A stretch of DNA of 64,000 bases from assembly GCF_000384295.1 (NCBI RefSeq), contig NZ_KB913037.1, forward strand, positions 8,879,508-8,943,507, read 5' to 3'. Origin of the DNA: Amycolatopsis balhimycina FH 1894. Lineage in GTDB: Bacteria > Actinomycetota > Actinomycetes > Mycobacteriales > Pseudonocardiaceae. The translations under genes and the position numbers were made by a program. Below the pieces are notes generated by a model. The model did no database searches and was not told where the DNA came from. It was given only the letters and a program-made list of their open reading frames with translations. Positions 26,826 through 35,401 of the stretch are shown here, piece by piece (the first letter of the stretch is position 1; the number at the start of each line of letters is the position of its first letter).

Positions 26826-27776
26826 CTAGCCGGCCAGGGGGAAGGAAGCGAAGACCGGGGCGTGGTCGGAGCCCGGCTTGCTCACGTGCGCGGACGGCTC
26901 TTCGGTGACCGAGGGCAGGTCGTGGTCGTGGCGGACGTGGACTTCGGGCAGCGGCGCGACGAGCGCGTGGCTGGCGAAGATGTGGTCGATCAGTTCGCGG
27001 CGGCCGTGGTTGACGCGGGAGTAGCGCTCGGCGTCGGGGATCAGCGGGGCGAGGTTCCACAGGCGGAGACGGTCGCCGGTGTCGTCACGCTCGAAGCCGC
27101 CGGTGCCGATCTCCGAGCCCGGTGGGCCGCTCAGGATCTGGGTGGTGGCCGCGGTGGCTTCGTCGTTGAGGTCGCCGAGCACGATGACGCGTTTCCCGTC
27201 GCCCTGCTCGAGGGCGGTGGTGGCCAGTTCGCGGACGGCGGCGGCTTCGGCGGTCCGGCGGTAGAGGGCGTAGGCGCCATAGCGGGCGCGTTCGCCTTCG
27301 TCGTGCGGGAAGAACCGGTTTCCCGGGTAGGACAGCAGCTTGGACTTCAGGTGGCAGGTGATCAGGGTGAGGCTGCCGCCGGCGGCGAGTTCCACGCTGA
27401 CGGTCAGCACGCCGCGGCCGAGCCCGCCGCTGAGCTGGGCGGGCGGGTCGGCGACCTGGATCGGCGCCAGCTTCGCCGGCAGCGCCACGGTGTCGGAGAC
27501 GACGGTCAGCGGCAGGCGGGAGAGGAAGCCGACCCGGATCTCGCGTGAGTCCGGGTGCTGCGAGCACACCGTGTGCCATTCTCCGGGCAGCCGCTCGGCG
27601 AGTTCCTTCAGCGCCTCCGGGTCGCCGACTTCCTGCACGGCCAGCACGTCCGGGCCGATCGTCGTGATGGTGCTCCGCAGGGCCTCCAGCTTGGCGTCGT
27701 AGACCGGCGGAGCCGGATGGCCGGCTCCGCCGGGCCGGAACAGGTTTTCCAGGTTCCACGTGCCGATGACGACCAT
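26826..27776 (-). CDS. endonuclease/exonuclease/phosphatase family protein
   Basis: A 316-residue EEP-fold metal enzyme. It shows TWNLENLF at the N-terminus, LAVQEVGD with the metal-binding Glu, LITCHLKSK, VLGDLNDEA and the closing GSDHAPVFASF. These motifs make it a predicted DNase- or sphingomyelinase-like phosphodiesterase. There is no signal peptide, so it acts inside the cell. It is a single gene; the nucleic acid or phosphodiester substrate is unknown. Confidence 0.88.
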   Translation of the reverse strand: MVVIGTWNLENLFRPGGAGHPAPPVYDAKLEALRSTITTIGPDVLAVQEVGDPEALKELAERLPGEWHTVCSQHPDSREIRVGFLSRLPLTVVSDTVALPAKLAPIQVADPPAQLSGGLGRGVLTVSVELAAGGSLTLITCHLKSKLLSYPGNRFFPHDEGERARYGAYALYRRTAEAAAVRELATTALEQGDGKRVIVLGDLNDEATAATTQILSGPPGSEIGTGGFERDDTGDRLRLWNLAPLIPDAERYSRVNHGRRELIDHIFASHALVAPLPEVHVRHDHDLPSVTEEPSAHVSKPGSDHAPVFASFPLAG

Positions 27777-27950
27777 GACGCCTCCCCGGGTCTTGCGTGC
27801 CGGCCGCCAGGGACGCTGGTGTTCCGCGCACGGATACCAGAAGACTCGTCGCGCACTGACGCACAGTTACAAGTCTCACCCGAATGCCGCAGTGCGCGAC
27901 CCCTTTTGGCTGGTGATTCCGTACCGATTCGCGCGGCTGGTTGGGGAAAA

Positions 27951-28001
27951 TCGTGAACGACTCTTTCCTGACCTCGCAGGCCAGGAAAGAGTCGTTCACG
28001 A
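27951..28001. repeat. long hairpin repeat with GAACGACTC arms
   Basis: Twenty-base perfect arms, TCGTGAACGACTCTTTCCTG at the left, with an 11-base loop. It lies between the EEP nuclease and the LPMO gene and ends 17 bases from the LPMO stop. The arms resemble those of the hairpin at 46029-46082 (TGAATGACTC), so both may belong to one dispersed intergenic family. It may also end LPMO transcription. The rest of the gap 27777-27950 shows nothing. Confidence 0.65.
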
Positions 28002-28018
28002 CGTACCCGGTCAGCGTG

Positions 28019-28678
28019 CTAGCCGAAGTTCACGTCACTGCACCACATGTAGGTCTGGTCCTGGTGCGAAGCCTGCCAGATCGTGAAGATGACGTGGTGT
28101 CCGCGGTAACCGCCGGAGGTCTGGACGTCGAACGTGATGTCCTTCGCCGGCGCGTACTTGCCCGTCTGCGTGATGAGGTCGAGGTTGCCCCAGCCGAGGC
28201 GCTGCGTGGCGGGGTCGTACCCGTTCTTGCTGACGTACACGCGGATGTAGTCGGCGCCGTGGCTGGCCTGGTCGTACAGGTGCATCGAGAAGCTGCTGCC
28301 GATGCTGGTGGTCCGCCACTGGCCGGTGGTGTTGAGGGAGTTGTTGCGCGCGAGGGCGTTGCTGCACAGCTGGCCGTCGGGGGTCGATCCCTGGAAGTTC
28401 CCGTGGAGGCCGTCCCGCAGGGCGCTCATCCAGTTCCACATGGTGTCGGCGTTGGCCTGGAAAGCCTGCCAGCACATGGGGTCCTGCTGCTGCATCGCGG
28501 GGTTCGTGTGCTGGTTGCCCCAGTCCTTCCAGCACTGGTAGGCGCGGGTGGCGGGGCTGACGATGGTGCCGTGCGCGGAGGCCGGCGGGGCCCAGAGGAA
28601 CAGGCCGGCCAGGACGCCGGTGATCACTGCGATGACGCTCCGCCGTGTGGGGACGGACCGGGAGGTGGGCGTGCGCAT
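28019..28678 (-). CDS. secreted AA10 lytic polysaccharide monooxygenase
   Basis: A 219-residue secreted copper enzyme. The signal peptide ends PPASA at residue 35, which leaves His36 as the mature N-terminus, required for the copper histidine brace; the second brace His is His140 in ASHGADYIRVY. Four Cys (49, 69, 105, 213) can form two disulfides, and the end has YMWCSDVNFG as in AA10 enzymes. It should cut cellulose or chitin by oxidation. It is a single-domain enzyme without a binding module. A CebR-like box lies 40 bases upstream of the ATG at 28678. Confidence 0.92.
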   Translation of the reverse strand: MRTPTSRSVPTRRSVIAVITGVLAGLFLWAPPASAHGTIVSPATRAYQCWKDWGNQHTNPAMQQQDPMCWQAFQANADTMWNWMSALRDGLHGNFQGSTPDGQLCSNALARNNSLNTTGQWRTTSIGSSFSMHLYDQASHGADYIRVYVSKNGYDPATQRLGWGNLDLITQTGKYAPAKDITFDVQTSGGYRGHHVIFTIWQASHQDQTYMWCSDVNFG

Positions 28679-28717
28679 GGATGAGCCTCCATTCTCGGAT
28701 GATCGAGCGGTGGCTTA

Positions 28718-28731
28718 TGGGAGCGCTCCCG
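28718..28731. promoter_or_regulatory. CebR-like operator before the LPMO gene
   Basis: TGGGAGCGCTCCCG matches 13 of 14 bases of the known CebR box TGGGAGCGCTCCCA, the cellobiose-responsive site of cellulase genes in streptomycetes. Its position upstream of the LPMO fits repression that cello-oligosaccharides relieve. Confidence 0.75.
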
Positions 28732-28780
28732 GAGCAACAGGCTATACCGTCACCTGGTGAAACTTCAACCGGACATCGCG

Positions 28781-29467
28781 TCAGTTTTCGACCGGGTCCA
28801 GGCGCGGGGTTTCGCCGGGGCCGACGGGGAAGTGGGCGAGGAACGTGACCCCGTCGCCCTGGGCGTCGAACCGTGCGATGCGGGTCGCTTCCGGCTCGTA
28901 GAAGACGTCTCCGGGCGTCAGGACCGTCTCGGGTTCGCCCTCGATCTGGTAGACGGCGGAGCCGGCCTCGATGCTGCCGAAGACCGGGCCGTTGTGGGTG
29001 TGCGGGCCGGGGCTGTGGTGGGGGGCGATGGTGATGCGGCGGACCTCGACGTGGCCGACCACGCGGGGTTCGGGCAGCTGCTGGTCCAGCACGATCGTGC
29101 GCGTGACAGCGGGAGCGGCGGCCGGTTCGCCGATCTCGGCCGGGGTGCCGTCGCCCGGGATCTCCTCGATCGCCAGGTGGGTCATCGACGTCGTGTCCGT
29201 CGCGCCGTGCCAGTGCCATTCGCCGGCCGCGACGCGGACCGTTTCGCCCGCCCTGATCAGCGTCGCCGGGCCGCCCCGGCGTTGCACGTAACCGGTGCCT
29301 TCGGTGACGACGAGGACCTGACCGAGCGGGTGCCGGTGCCAGTGCGTGCGGGCGCCGGGTGCGAACTGCACGCGGTCGACCCGGGTGCGCGAAACGCCTT
29401 CGGGAGCGGCGAGCGGGGTGATCCACGCGCTGCCGGTGACCACATCGGCGGTGGCTGGGAAGTTCAC
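28781..29467 (-). CDS. double cupin protein
   Basis: A 228-residue bicupin. Cupin one has HWHRHPLGQVLVVTEGTGYVQ and the second motif GEWHWHG; cupin two has PHHSPGPHTHNGPVFGSIEAG. Metal-binding His residues are kept in both, so it is likely a metal-dependent enzyme or sensor of the quercetinase-like type. Its start is 18 bases after the TetR stop in the same direction, so they share an operon and the TetR probably controls it. Substrate unknown. Confidence 0.85.
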   Translation of the reverse strand: MNFPATADVVTGSAWITPLAAPEGVSRTRVDRVQFAPGARTHWHRHPLGQVLVVTEGTGYVQRRGGPATLIRAGETVRVAAGEWHWHGATDTTSMTHLAIEEIPGDGTPAEIGEPAAAPAVTRTIVLDQQLPEPRVVGHVEVRRITIAPHHSPGPHTHNGPVFGSIEAGSAVYQIEGEPETVLTPGDVFYEPEATRIARFDAQGDGVTFLAHFPVGPGETPRLDPVEN

Positions 29468-29485
29468 GGAGTACTCCTGAAAGCG

Positions 29486-30043
29486 TCAGAGGGCGGCGAG
29501 CAGTGAGAGCACGCCGGAAACGGCTTGGTCGAACGGTTCGGGCGCGTTCGCGGCGCGGGCCAGCACGTACCCGCCTTGCAGCACGGCGACGATCGTGGCG
29601 GCCAGCGCGGCGGCGTCCGTCGTGCCGGGCAGTTCCCCCGCGGCCCGGCCTTCGTCGAGCACCTCGGCCAGCCGCGCGCGCAGGCCGGTCAGCGTCTCGT
29701 CCACCGGGGCGCGCAGGAGGGGATCGGCCACGATGTCGGGATCCTGGGTGAGCCTCCCGATCGGGCAGCCCTTGAGCACTTCGCGCTCGCGCCGCAGGTA
29801 CGCGGTGATCCGGTCGACGGCGGTGCCGGGCCCGTGCAGCTGCTCGTCGGCGGCGGCCAGCAGGACGTCGGCGCTGCGTCGCACGGCGGCCAGCGCCAGC
29901 TCCTTCTTGCCGGCGAAGTGGTGGTACATGCTGCCCTGGCCGGCGCCGGCCCGCTGCTGGATGGCCTTCGGGCTCGTGCCGACGTAACCCCGTTCCCACA
30001 ACAGCTCGCGGGTGCTGTCGATCAGCTGGTCCCTGGTGCCCAT
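29486..30043 (-). CDS. TetR family regulator, LmrA/YxaF-like
   Basis: A 185-residue TetR protein: HTH LIDSTRELLWERGYVGTSPKAIQQRAGAGQGSMYHHFAGKKELALAA, then the GCPIGRLTQD motif seen in LmrA/YxaF-type regulators. The ATG at 30043 lies 11 bases from a 20-bp palindrome. It leads a two-gene operon with the cupin and is divergent from the ECF sigma gene. Confidence 0.88.
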   Translation of the reverse strand: MGTRDQLIDSTRELLWERGYVGTSPKAIQQRAGAGQGSMYHHFAGKKELALAAVRRSADVLLAAADEQLHGPGTAVDRITAYLRREREVLKGCPIGRLTQDPDIVADPLLRAPVDETLTGLRARLAEVLDEGRAAGELPGTTDAAALAATIVAVLQGGYVLARAANAPEPFDQAVSGVLSLLAAL

Positions 30044-30053
30044 GGCGACTGAA

Positions 30054-30073
30054 TGTACATACTAGTAGGTACA
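30054..30073. promoter_or_regulatory. TetR operator palindrome
   Basis: TGTACATACTAGTAGGTACA is a 20-bp inverted repeat with one mismatched pair, centred on CTAG, immediately upstream of the TetR start and within the spacer to the ECF sigma gene. Confidence 0.7.
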
Positions 30074-30149
30074 GAATCAAGTGACCCAGGTCATGTCACA
30101 GCGTCCCGGCGGGCGGTGTCTTGAGGCCGAACCGAAAAGGAGAATCACG

Positions 30150-31079
30150 ATGGACCGCCACCCGCGTGACCGGCGACCGCGAAAGGAGCGGCTCTTGAGC
30201 GACCACGCCACGGAAACCTTCGTCGCCCACCGGAACCTGCTCTTCACCGTCGCCTACGAAATGCTCGGTTCGGCGGCCGACGCCGAGGACGTGCTCCAGG
30301 AAACCTGGCTGCGCTGGGTGAAGGTCGACCAGGCCGACGTGCGCGACGAGCGCGCCTACCTGGTCCGGATCACGACCCGGCTGGCGCTCAACCGGCTGCG
30401 CACGATGAAGCGCCGCAAGGAGGCCTACGTCGGCCCGTGGCTGCCCGAGCCGCTGCTCACCACGCCGGACGTGGCCGAGGACGTCGAGCTGGCCGAGAGC
30501 GTCTCGATGGCACTGATGCTCGTCCTCGAGACGCTCGCGCCGACCGAGCGGGCCGTGTTCGTGCTGCGCGAGGTCTTCGACGTCGGCTACGACGAAATCG
30601 CCGACGCCGTCGGCAAGACGCCCGCGGCCGTCCGGCAGATAGCGCACCGCGCGCGGCGGCACGTCGACGCGCGCCGCCCGCGCGAGACGGTCTCCGCGCG
30701 CGAAACCCGGGCAGTGCTGGATTCGTTCCGGCGCGCGCTGGAAGGCCGGGACCTGCAGGGCTTGCTCGACGTCCTCGCGCCCGACGTGGTCGTCGTCGGT
30801 GACGGCGGCGGGATCAAGCAGGCCGCGCTGCGCCCGGTTTCCGGTGCCGGCAAGGTGGTCCGCTTCATCCTCGGCGGCCTCGGCAAGACGACCGAGCGGA
30901 TCACCGTCGACCCCACGACGGTCAACGGCAACCCGGGCTTCGTCGTGCGCCTGGACGGAGAGCTCGACGGCGTGATGGCGGTCCGGTTCGACGACGGCCG
31001 CATCTCCGGCCTCTACTACGTCCGCAACCCGGCGAAACTGACCCGCCTCGCGGCCGAAACCCCGCTCACCTTGCGCTGA
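30150..31079 (+). CDS. ECF sigma factor, ECF41 (SigJ-like) with SnoaL-like domain
   Basis: A 309-residue ECF sigma factor. Region 2 is FVAHRNLLFTVAYEMLGSAADAEDVLQETWLRW; region 4 is LAPTERAVFVLREVFDVGYDEIADAVGKTPAAVRQIAHRAR. A C-terminal SnoaL-like domain follows (from about residue 195) with DGGG and the terminal NPAKL that define ECF41, plus WLPEPLL between regions 2 and 4. The fused domain controls sigma activity in this group, replacing an anti-sigma factor. The ATG at 30150 has AAGGAG; a TTG at 30195 also has AAAGGAG, so two forms are possible. No typical carboxymuconolactone-decarboxylase partner gene is beside it. Confidence 0.88.
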   Translation: MDRHPRDRRPRKERLLSDHATETFVAHRNLLFTVAYEMLGSAADAEDVLQETWLRWVKVDQADVRDERAYLVRITTRLALNRLRTMKRRKEAYVGPWLPEPLLTTPDVAEDVELAESVSMALMLVLETLAPTERAVFVLREVFDVGYDEIADAVGKTPAAVRQIAHRARRHVDARRPRETVSARETRAVLDSFRRALEGRDLQGLLDVLAPDVVVVGDGGGIKQAALRPVSGAGKVVRFILGGLGKTTERITVDPTTVNGNPGFVVRLDGELDGVMAVRFDDGRISGLYYVRNPAKLTRLAAETPLTLR

Positions 31080-31369
31080 AAGTAGCCCGCCGGGTGCGGT
31101 GAGTGACGATGAAACAGGTATGGAGTGAGGTACTTGTACGGGTGCGGCGCGGAGCCGCCGGGAGCACGCTCGGACGGGCCGTCGAAGACCGCGGGAGGTC
31201 CAAGCAGATGGTGCCCGGCCGGTCGCGTCCCCTCCTCCGGGTCGTCTCCCCCTCGGACGACCCGCTGCCGCGACCGGCCACTTCCGCCCGGTGAGGCCTG
31301 GGGGTTGCTTCCTCCGAGGGACTCCCGCCCGGTCGCATTGACCGCTCGTGACGTCCTCCCTACGGTTCA
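31080..31369. other. intergenic gap before the LuxR gene
   Basis: About 290 bases without a convincing gene. A short plus-strand frame from 31103 encodes an Arg-rich 63-mer with no family look and is not called. No clear operator or terminator was seen. Confidence 0.4.
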
Positions 31370-33715
31370 GTGGTGGGCAAGGCCGGTGCGGCGTGCGGGA
31401 GGGGAAACCTGCCTGCGGACACCACGAGTTTCGTGGGACGCAAGCGCGAAGTCGGCGAGGTGAAACACCTGCTGGCCGAGGCCCGGCTGGTGACCCTGAC
31501 CGGCGTGGGCGGAGTCGGCAAGACGCGGCTGGCCGTGCAGACCGCGGCCGGGCTGTCCCGCGCGTTCCCCGACGGCGTCTGGCTGGCCGAGCTCGCCGGG
31601 CTCGAGGACCCGGCGCTCGTGGCGCACACCGTCCTGGAAGCGCTGGGCGTGCCCGACGAAACCGGCCGGCCGGCCGCGGTCCGGCTCGCCGGGCACGTGC
31701 GGGACCGGCGGCTGCTGGTGATCCTGGACAACTGCGAGCACCTCCTGGACGGCTGTGCGACGCTCGCGCACGACCTGCTGCGGGCCGCCCCCGGCCTCCG
31801 GCTGCTCGCGACCAGCCGGGAACGGCTCGCGCTGGCCGGCGAGCACCTCTGGCCGGTTTCCCCGTTGCCGCTGCCGGAACCCGGGTGCCCGCTGCCCGGC
31901 GGCGGCTGGCTGCGCTACCCGGCCCTGACGTTGTTCGCCGAACGCGCGGCCGCGGTCGTGCCGGGTTTCGCCGTCACGGCGGAGAATCAGGATCGCGTCG
32001 CCGAGGTGTGCCGCCTGCTGGCCGGCATCCCGCTGGCCATCGAGCTCGCGGCCGTGCGGCTGCGGGTCCTCACGCTGGCGGAGCTGGAAGCCGGGCTGGG
32101 CGACTGCTTCCGGCTGCCTGGAACGGTGAAACGCGGCGGAGAACCCCGCCACCAGACGCTGCTGGCCGCCATCGACTGGAGTTTCGCCTTGTGCGGCCCG
32201 GCCGAACGGCACCTGTGGGCCCGGGCGTCGGTGTTCGCCGGCGGCTTCGACCTGGCGGCGGCCGAGCGCGTCTGCGCCGGCGACGGGCTGCCCGTCGGCG
32301 AGCTGCCGGACCGGCTCGCCGGGCTGGTGGAGAAGTCCGTGCTGGTCCGGGAAACGGACGGCGACCGGCAACGGTTCCGGCTGCTGGAGCCGTTGCGGCA
32401 GTTCGGCCGCGACAAGCTGGCGGGGTCCGGGGAGACGGCGGCGGTCCGGCGGCGGATGCGGGACCACTACCTCGCCCTCGCCGTGCGGAGTGAACGCGCG
32501 TGGTTCGGCCCGGAGCAGGCGGGCATCTTCCGGCGCATGCGCCGGGAACACGCGAACCTGCGCGCGGCGCTGGACTACAGCCTGACGGTGCCGGGCGAGG
32601 TCGAGACCGGCCTCCGGCTCGCCTCGGCCCTGTGGTTCTACTGGGCGGGCTGCGGGGTGTTCGGCGAAGGCCGCCACTGGCTCGACCGCGCCCTCGCGCT
32701 CGCCGTCGAACCCGGCGAAGCACGAGCGAAAGCGTTGTGGGTCAACGGGTACGTCGCCACCGTGCAGGGCGACAAGGACGTGGCGGTCGCGATGCTGGAG
32801 GAATGCCGTGCCTACGCGCGGCGAGCCGGCGACGACGTCGCGCTGGCGTACGCGACCCACCGCCTCGGCTGCAACCTGCTGGTCGGAGACGACGTCGCCG
32901 ACGCGAAGACCCTGCTCGAGGAAGCGCAGGCCCGCTACCGGCGGCTCGGCGAGCTCAACAGCACCGTGCTGCTGGCCGGCATCGAACTCGCCGTCGTGTC
33001 GGTCTTCCTCGGCGACCTCGACCGCGCCGCCGAACTGTGCGAAGAGGCGTGCGCGATCGGCGCGGCCCACGGCGAACAGTGGGCGCGCGCCTACGCGGCC
33101 TACGTCCAGGCCATGGTCGCGCTGGCACGCGGCGACCTCGACCGGGCGGCCGCGCACGGGCGCCACTGCCTGCGCGTCAAGAGCACGTTCCACGACCTGC
33201 TGGGCATCGTGCTCGCGATCGAGGTGCTGGCGTGGACCGAAGCCGCGCGCGAACACTGGGAACCGGCCGCGACGATGCTCGGGTCCGCCCGGCCGATCTG
33301 GGACGCGGTCGGCTTCCCGATGTTCGGCTCCCGGCACTTCGGCGCCCCGCACGGCGAATGCGTGACGCGGACCCGCCGCGCGCTGGGGGACGGCCCGTAC
33401 GAAGCCGCCTTCCGGCGCGGCGCCGAACTCGGCTTGAAGGAGGCGATCGCCTACGCGCTCGGGGACGGCTGCGCGTCGCCGTCCCCGTCGCCGTCGCCGT
33501 CCCTGGAACGGCCGACACCGCTGACGGACCGGGAAGCGCAGGTCGCCGCCCTGATCGCGGACGGCCGGTCGAACCAGGAGATCGCCGACCGCCTGGTCAT
33601 CTCCCGCCGCACCGCCGAGGGGCACGTGAACCGGATCCTGCGGAAGCTGGGTTTCGACTCGCGTGCGCAGGTGGCCGCGTGGGCGGCCAGGGCGTCGCGG
33701 GTGCCGTCGCCCTAG
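31370..33715 (+). CDS. LuxR family regulator with NB-ARC ATPase and TPR region
   Basis: A 781-residue large ATP-binding regulator. After FVGRKREV it has a Walker A GVGGVGKTRLA and Walker B LLVILDNCEHLL, then a winged-helix area; about residues 400-670 are TPR-like helices; a low-complexity linker of alternating Ser-Pro (near 703-711) leads to the LuxR HTH (LTDREAQVAALIADGRSNQEIADRLVISRRTAEGHVNRILRKLGF). Such proteins are transcription factors that switch on nucleotide and ligand binding. It is a single gene and starts with GTG. The target is unknown; no metabolic operon is beside it. Confidence 0.87.
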   Translation: MVGKAGAACGRGNLPADTTSFVGRKREVGEVKHLLAEARLVTLTGVGGVGKTRLAVQTAAGLSRAFPDGVWLAELAGLEDPALVAHTVLEALGVPDETGRPAAVRLAGHVRDRRLLVILDNCEHLLDGCATLAHDLLRAAPGLRLLATSRERLALAGEHLWPVSPLPLPEPGCPLPGGGWLRYPALTLFAERAAAVVPGFAVTAENQDRVAEVCRLLAGIPLAIELAAVRLRVLTLAELEAGLGDCFRLPGTVKRGGEPRHQTLLAAIDWSFALCGPAERHLWARASVFAGGFDLAAAERVCAGDGLPVGELPDRLAGLVEKSVLVRETDGDRQRFRLLEPLRQFGRDKLAGSGETAAVRRRMRDHYLALAVRSERAWFGPEQAGIFRRMRREHANLRAALDYSLTVPGEVETGLRLASALWFYWAGCGVFGEGRHWLDRALALAVEPGEARAKALWVNGYVATVQGDKDVAVAMLEECRAYARRAGDDVALAYATHRLGCNLLVGDDVADAKTLLEEAQARYRRLGELNSTVLLAGIELAVVSVFLGDLDRAAELCEEACAIGAAHGEQWARAYAAYVQAMVALARGDLDRAAAHGRHCLRVKSTFHDLLGIVLAIEVLAWTEAAREHWEPAATMLGSARPIWDAVGFPMFGSRHFGAPHGECVTRTRRALGDGPYEAAFRRGAELGLKEAIAYALGDGCASPSPSPSPSLERPTPLTDREAQVAALIADGRSNQEIADRLVISRRTAEGHVNRILRKLGFDSRAQVAAWAARASRVPSP

Positions 33716-33800
33716 GCGTCCGGCCCGGTCTCGGCCCGCCTGCGCTTGTGGACTTGCTCATGATGATCGTGGTTGGGTTTCAAAATGCGGCTTCGCCGTG

Positions 33801-33865
33801 GCGTGGGAAATCGGCGCTCCTCGGGTTGCTTTCTCGTTGTGGTCGGCAGCGCCGATTCCCCACGC
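33801..33865. repeat. 18-bp inverted repeat upstream of the HNH gene
   Basis: GCGTGGGAAATCGGCGCT (33801-33818) pairs with AGCGCCGATTCCCCACGC (33848-33865) with one mismatch and a 29-base loop. It lies between the LuxR stop and the DUF222/HNH gene. It could be a terminator or the border of a mobile 13E12-type unit. The rest of the gap 33716-33974 holds nothing else recognisable. Confidence 0.6.
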
Positions 33866-33974
33866 ACCGAGCCTCGTCTGCCTTTCTCGTAGGTGTTCTG
33901 CTGCTGTGACAGGTTGGCTTTGGTGGTACCTGATCGTGTGATGACAGGTGTTCGATTGTCGGTATTCTTGAGTT

Positions 33975-35204
33975 ATGGCCGAACATGCGATCTGGCAAGC
34001 TGATGCGGTGGCACTCGCCGACCGTCTCGGTGAGCTGTTCGCGTCGATACGGTCTGCTGAGGCTGAAGTTGGTGCGTTGGTGGTGGAGATCGAGCGGCGG
34101 GGTGTGCTGGAGCTGTTCGGCTACCGGTCCGTTCCCCGGCTCCTCGAGCATCTGGCGGATGTCCCGAAATCCTCGGCTGAGCGGATCGTGAAACGCGCCC
34201 GGGCCATCAACCCCAGCGTGAATCTCGATGGCACCCCGATTCCCGCCCTCGCCGTCGCCACGGGGGTTACGGCCCGGTCGGGGCGGTTGAGTAATCCGAT
34301 GATCGACGTGATCGTCGGGGTGTTGCAGGACATCCCGCCCGAGCATCGTGAGGGCGCCGAGCAGCATCTGCTCACCTTTGCTGAGGAGGCCGGGCATCGG
34401 CAGGTCGCCGCCCTCGGCGCCCGGATCCTGGCCCACCTGGATCCCGACGGCGCCGAGCCGGACGACACCGAACCCGCCATCCCGACCCGGGAACTGTCGT
34501 TGCGGCGCAGGAGAACCGGGATGTGGGAGTTCAGCGGCAAACTGGATGACGAGACCGGTGCCCGCGCCAGTGCCCTGCTGGACTCTCTCGCGCAGCGTCG
34601 CACCACCGACGAGGGCCCCGACTTACGCTCGCCGCAGGAACGTTACGGTGATGCGTTCTCCGACGCGATCGACCTGGCGTTGAATTCTCCGGAGTTGCCG
34701 AGGCAGGCCGGTGAACGAGCGCACGTCATGGTTACGGTCTCGCTGGAGGACTTGAAGTCCGGGGTGGGCACCGCGCTCCTCGGTGATGTCGGGACGATTT
34801 CGGCGGCGGAGGCGCGGTTGCATGCCTGTGACTGCAACATCATCCCCGCGGTGCTCGGTGCGAAGAGCGAACCGCTCGACCTGGGGCGCTTGCGTCGCCT
34901 GGTCAACCCGGGACTCCGCCACGCTCTGTATCTGCGTGACCGGGGCTGTGCGTTTCCTGGGTGTCATCGGCCGCCGCGACACTGTCAGGGGCATCATCTT
35001 CGTCATTGGGCGGATGGTGGTCCGACAGAGCTGGGGAATCTGGTGCTGACGTGCGCTCACCACCACAGGCTGTTGCATCGCTCCGGGTGGGAAGTCCGCA
35101 TGGCCGCCGACGGTCTCCCGGAGTTCCTGCCCCCGGTGTTTCTGGACAAGCGGCGAAAACCCAGGCGCAACAACCTCCACCAACCGCTGCCCGTCGCGGC
35201 ATAA
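33975..35204 (+). CDS. DUF222 / HNH endonuclease, 13E12-repeat family
   Basis: A 409-residue protein. The N-terminal two-thirds is DUF222 (LELFGYRSVPRLLEHLADVPKSSAERIVKRARAI), the C-terminal end an HNH nuclease: CAFPGCHRPPRHCQGHHLRHWADGGPTELGNLVLTCAHHHRLLH, with zinc-type Cys and the catalytic His-Asn-His order. This family is repeated in many actinomycete genomes (mycobacterial 13E12 repeats) and may act in homing or phage-related processes. Codon use looks less extreme in G/C at third positions than neighbouring genes, a hint of transfer. No good Shine-Dalgarno site precedes the ATG. Confidence 0.88.
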   Translation: MAEHAIWQADAVALADRLGELFASIRSAEAEVGALVVEIERRGVLELFGYRSVPRLLEHLADVPKSSAERIVKRARAINPSVNLDGTPIPALAVATGVTARSGRLSNPMIDVIVGVLQDIPPEHREGAEQHLLTFAEEAGHRQVAALGARILAHLDPDGAEPDDTEPAIPTRELSLRRRRTGMWEFSGKLDDETGARASALLDSLAQRRTTDEGPDLRSPQERYGDAFSDAIDLALNSPELPRQAGERAHVMVTVSLEDLKSGVGTALLGDVGTISAAEARLHACDCNIIPAVLGAKSEPLDLGRLRRLVNPGLRHALYLRDRGCAFPGCHRPPRHCQGHHLRHWADGGPTELGNLVLTCAHHHRLLHRSGWEVRMAADGLPEFLPPVFLDKRRKPRRNNLHQPLPVAA

Positions 35205-35218
35205 CCGAACAGGGGACC

Positions 35219-35244
35219 GGCCCGCAGCCACACGGCTACGGGCC
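35219..35244. terminator. hairpin after the HNH gene
   Basis: GGCCCG (35219-35224) and CGGGCC (35239-35244) pair, with inner GCC/GGC pairing possible, 15 bases after the HNH stop. It may be the terminator. The rest of the gap 35245-35401 shows nothing. Confidence 0.45.
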
Positions 35245-35401
35245 TACACCCACGTGCGCGAGGCATCATATGGACGACGCTGACCATAACCTTTGCCCGC
35301 CGGCGTGCTACTCGGCCTGAAAGGGTTGCCGCTAATGGCATGGCCCATCCGAGCGTCAATTCCAAAGGTGCCGCCGCAAAGCCCGCAGCACCCCGCGAGC
35401 G

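Noticed and set aside
31103..31294. 63-codon plus-strand frame before the LuxR gene
   Set aside because: Arg-rich, no good ribosome site and no family; more likely leader or spacer DNA.
33475..33505. Short CCGTCG-type repeat, checked for a CRISPR-like array
   Set aside because: It is the in-frame Ser-Pro linker of the LuxR regulator; no direct repeats with unique spacers occur anywhere in the window.
31367..33625. 752-codon minus-strand frame opposite the LuxR gene
   Set aside because: Shadow of the NB-ARC/LuxR gene, whose Walker and HTH motifs are on the plus strand.
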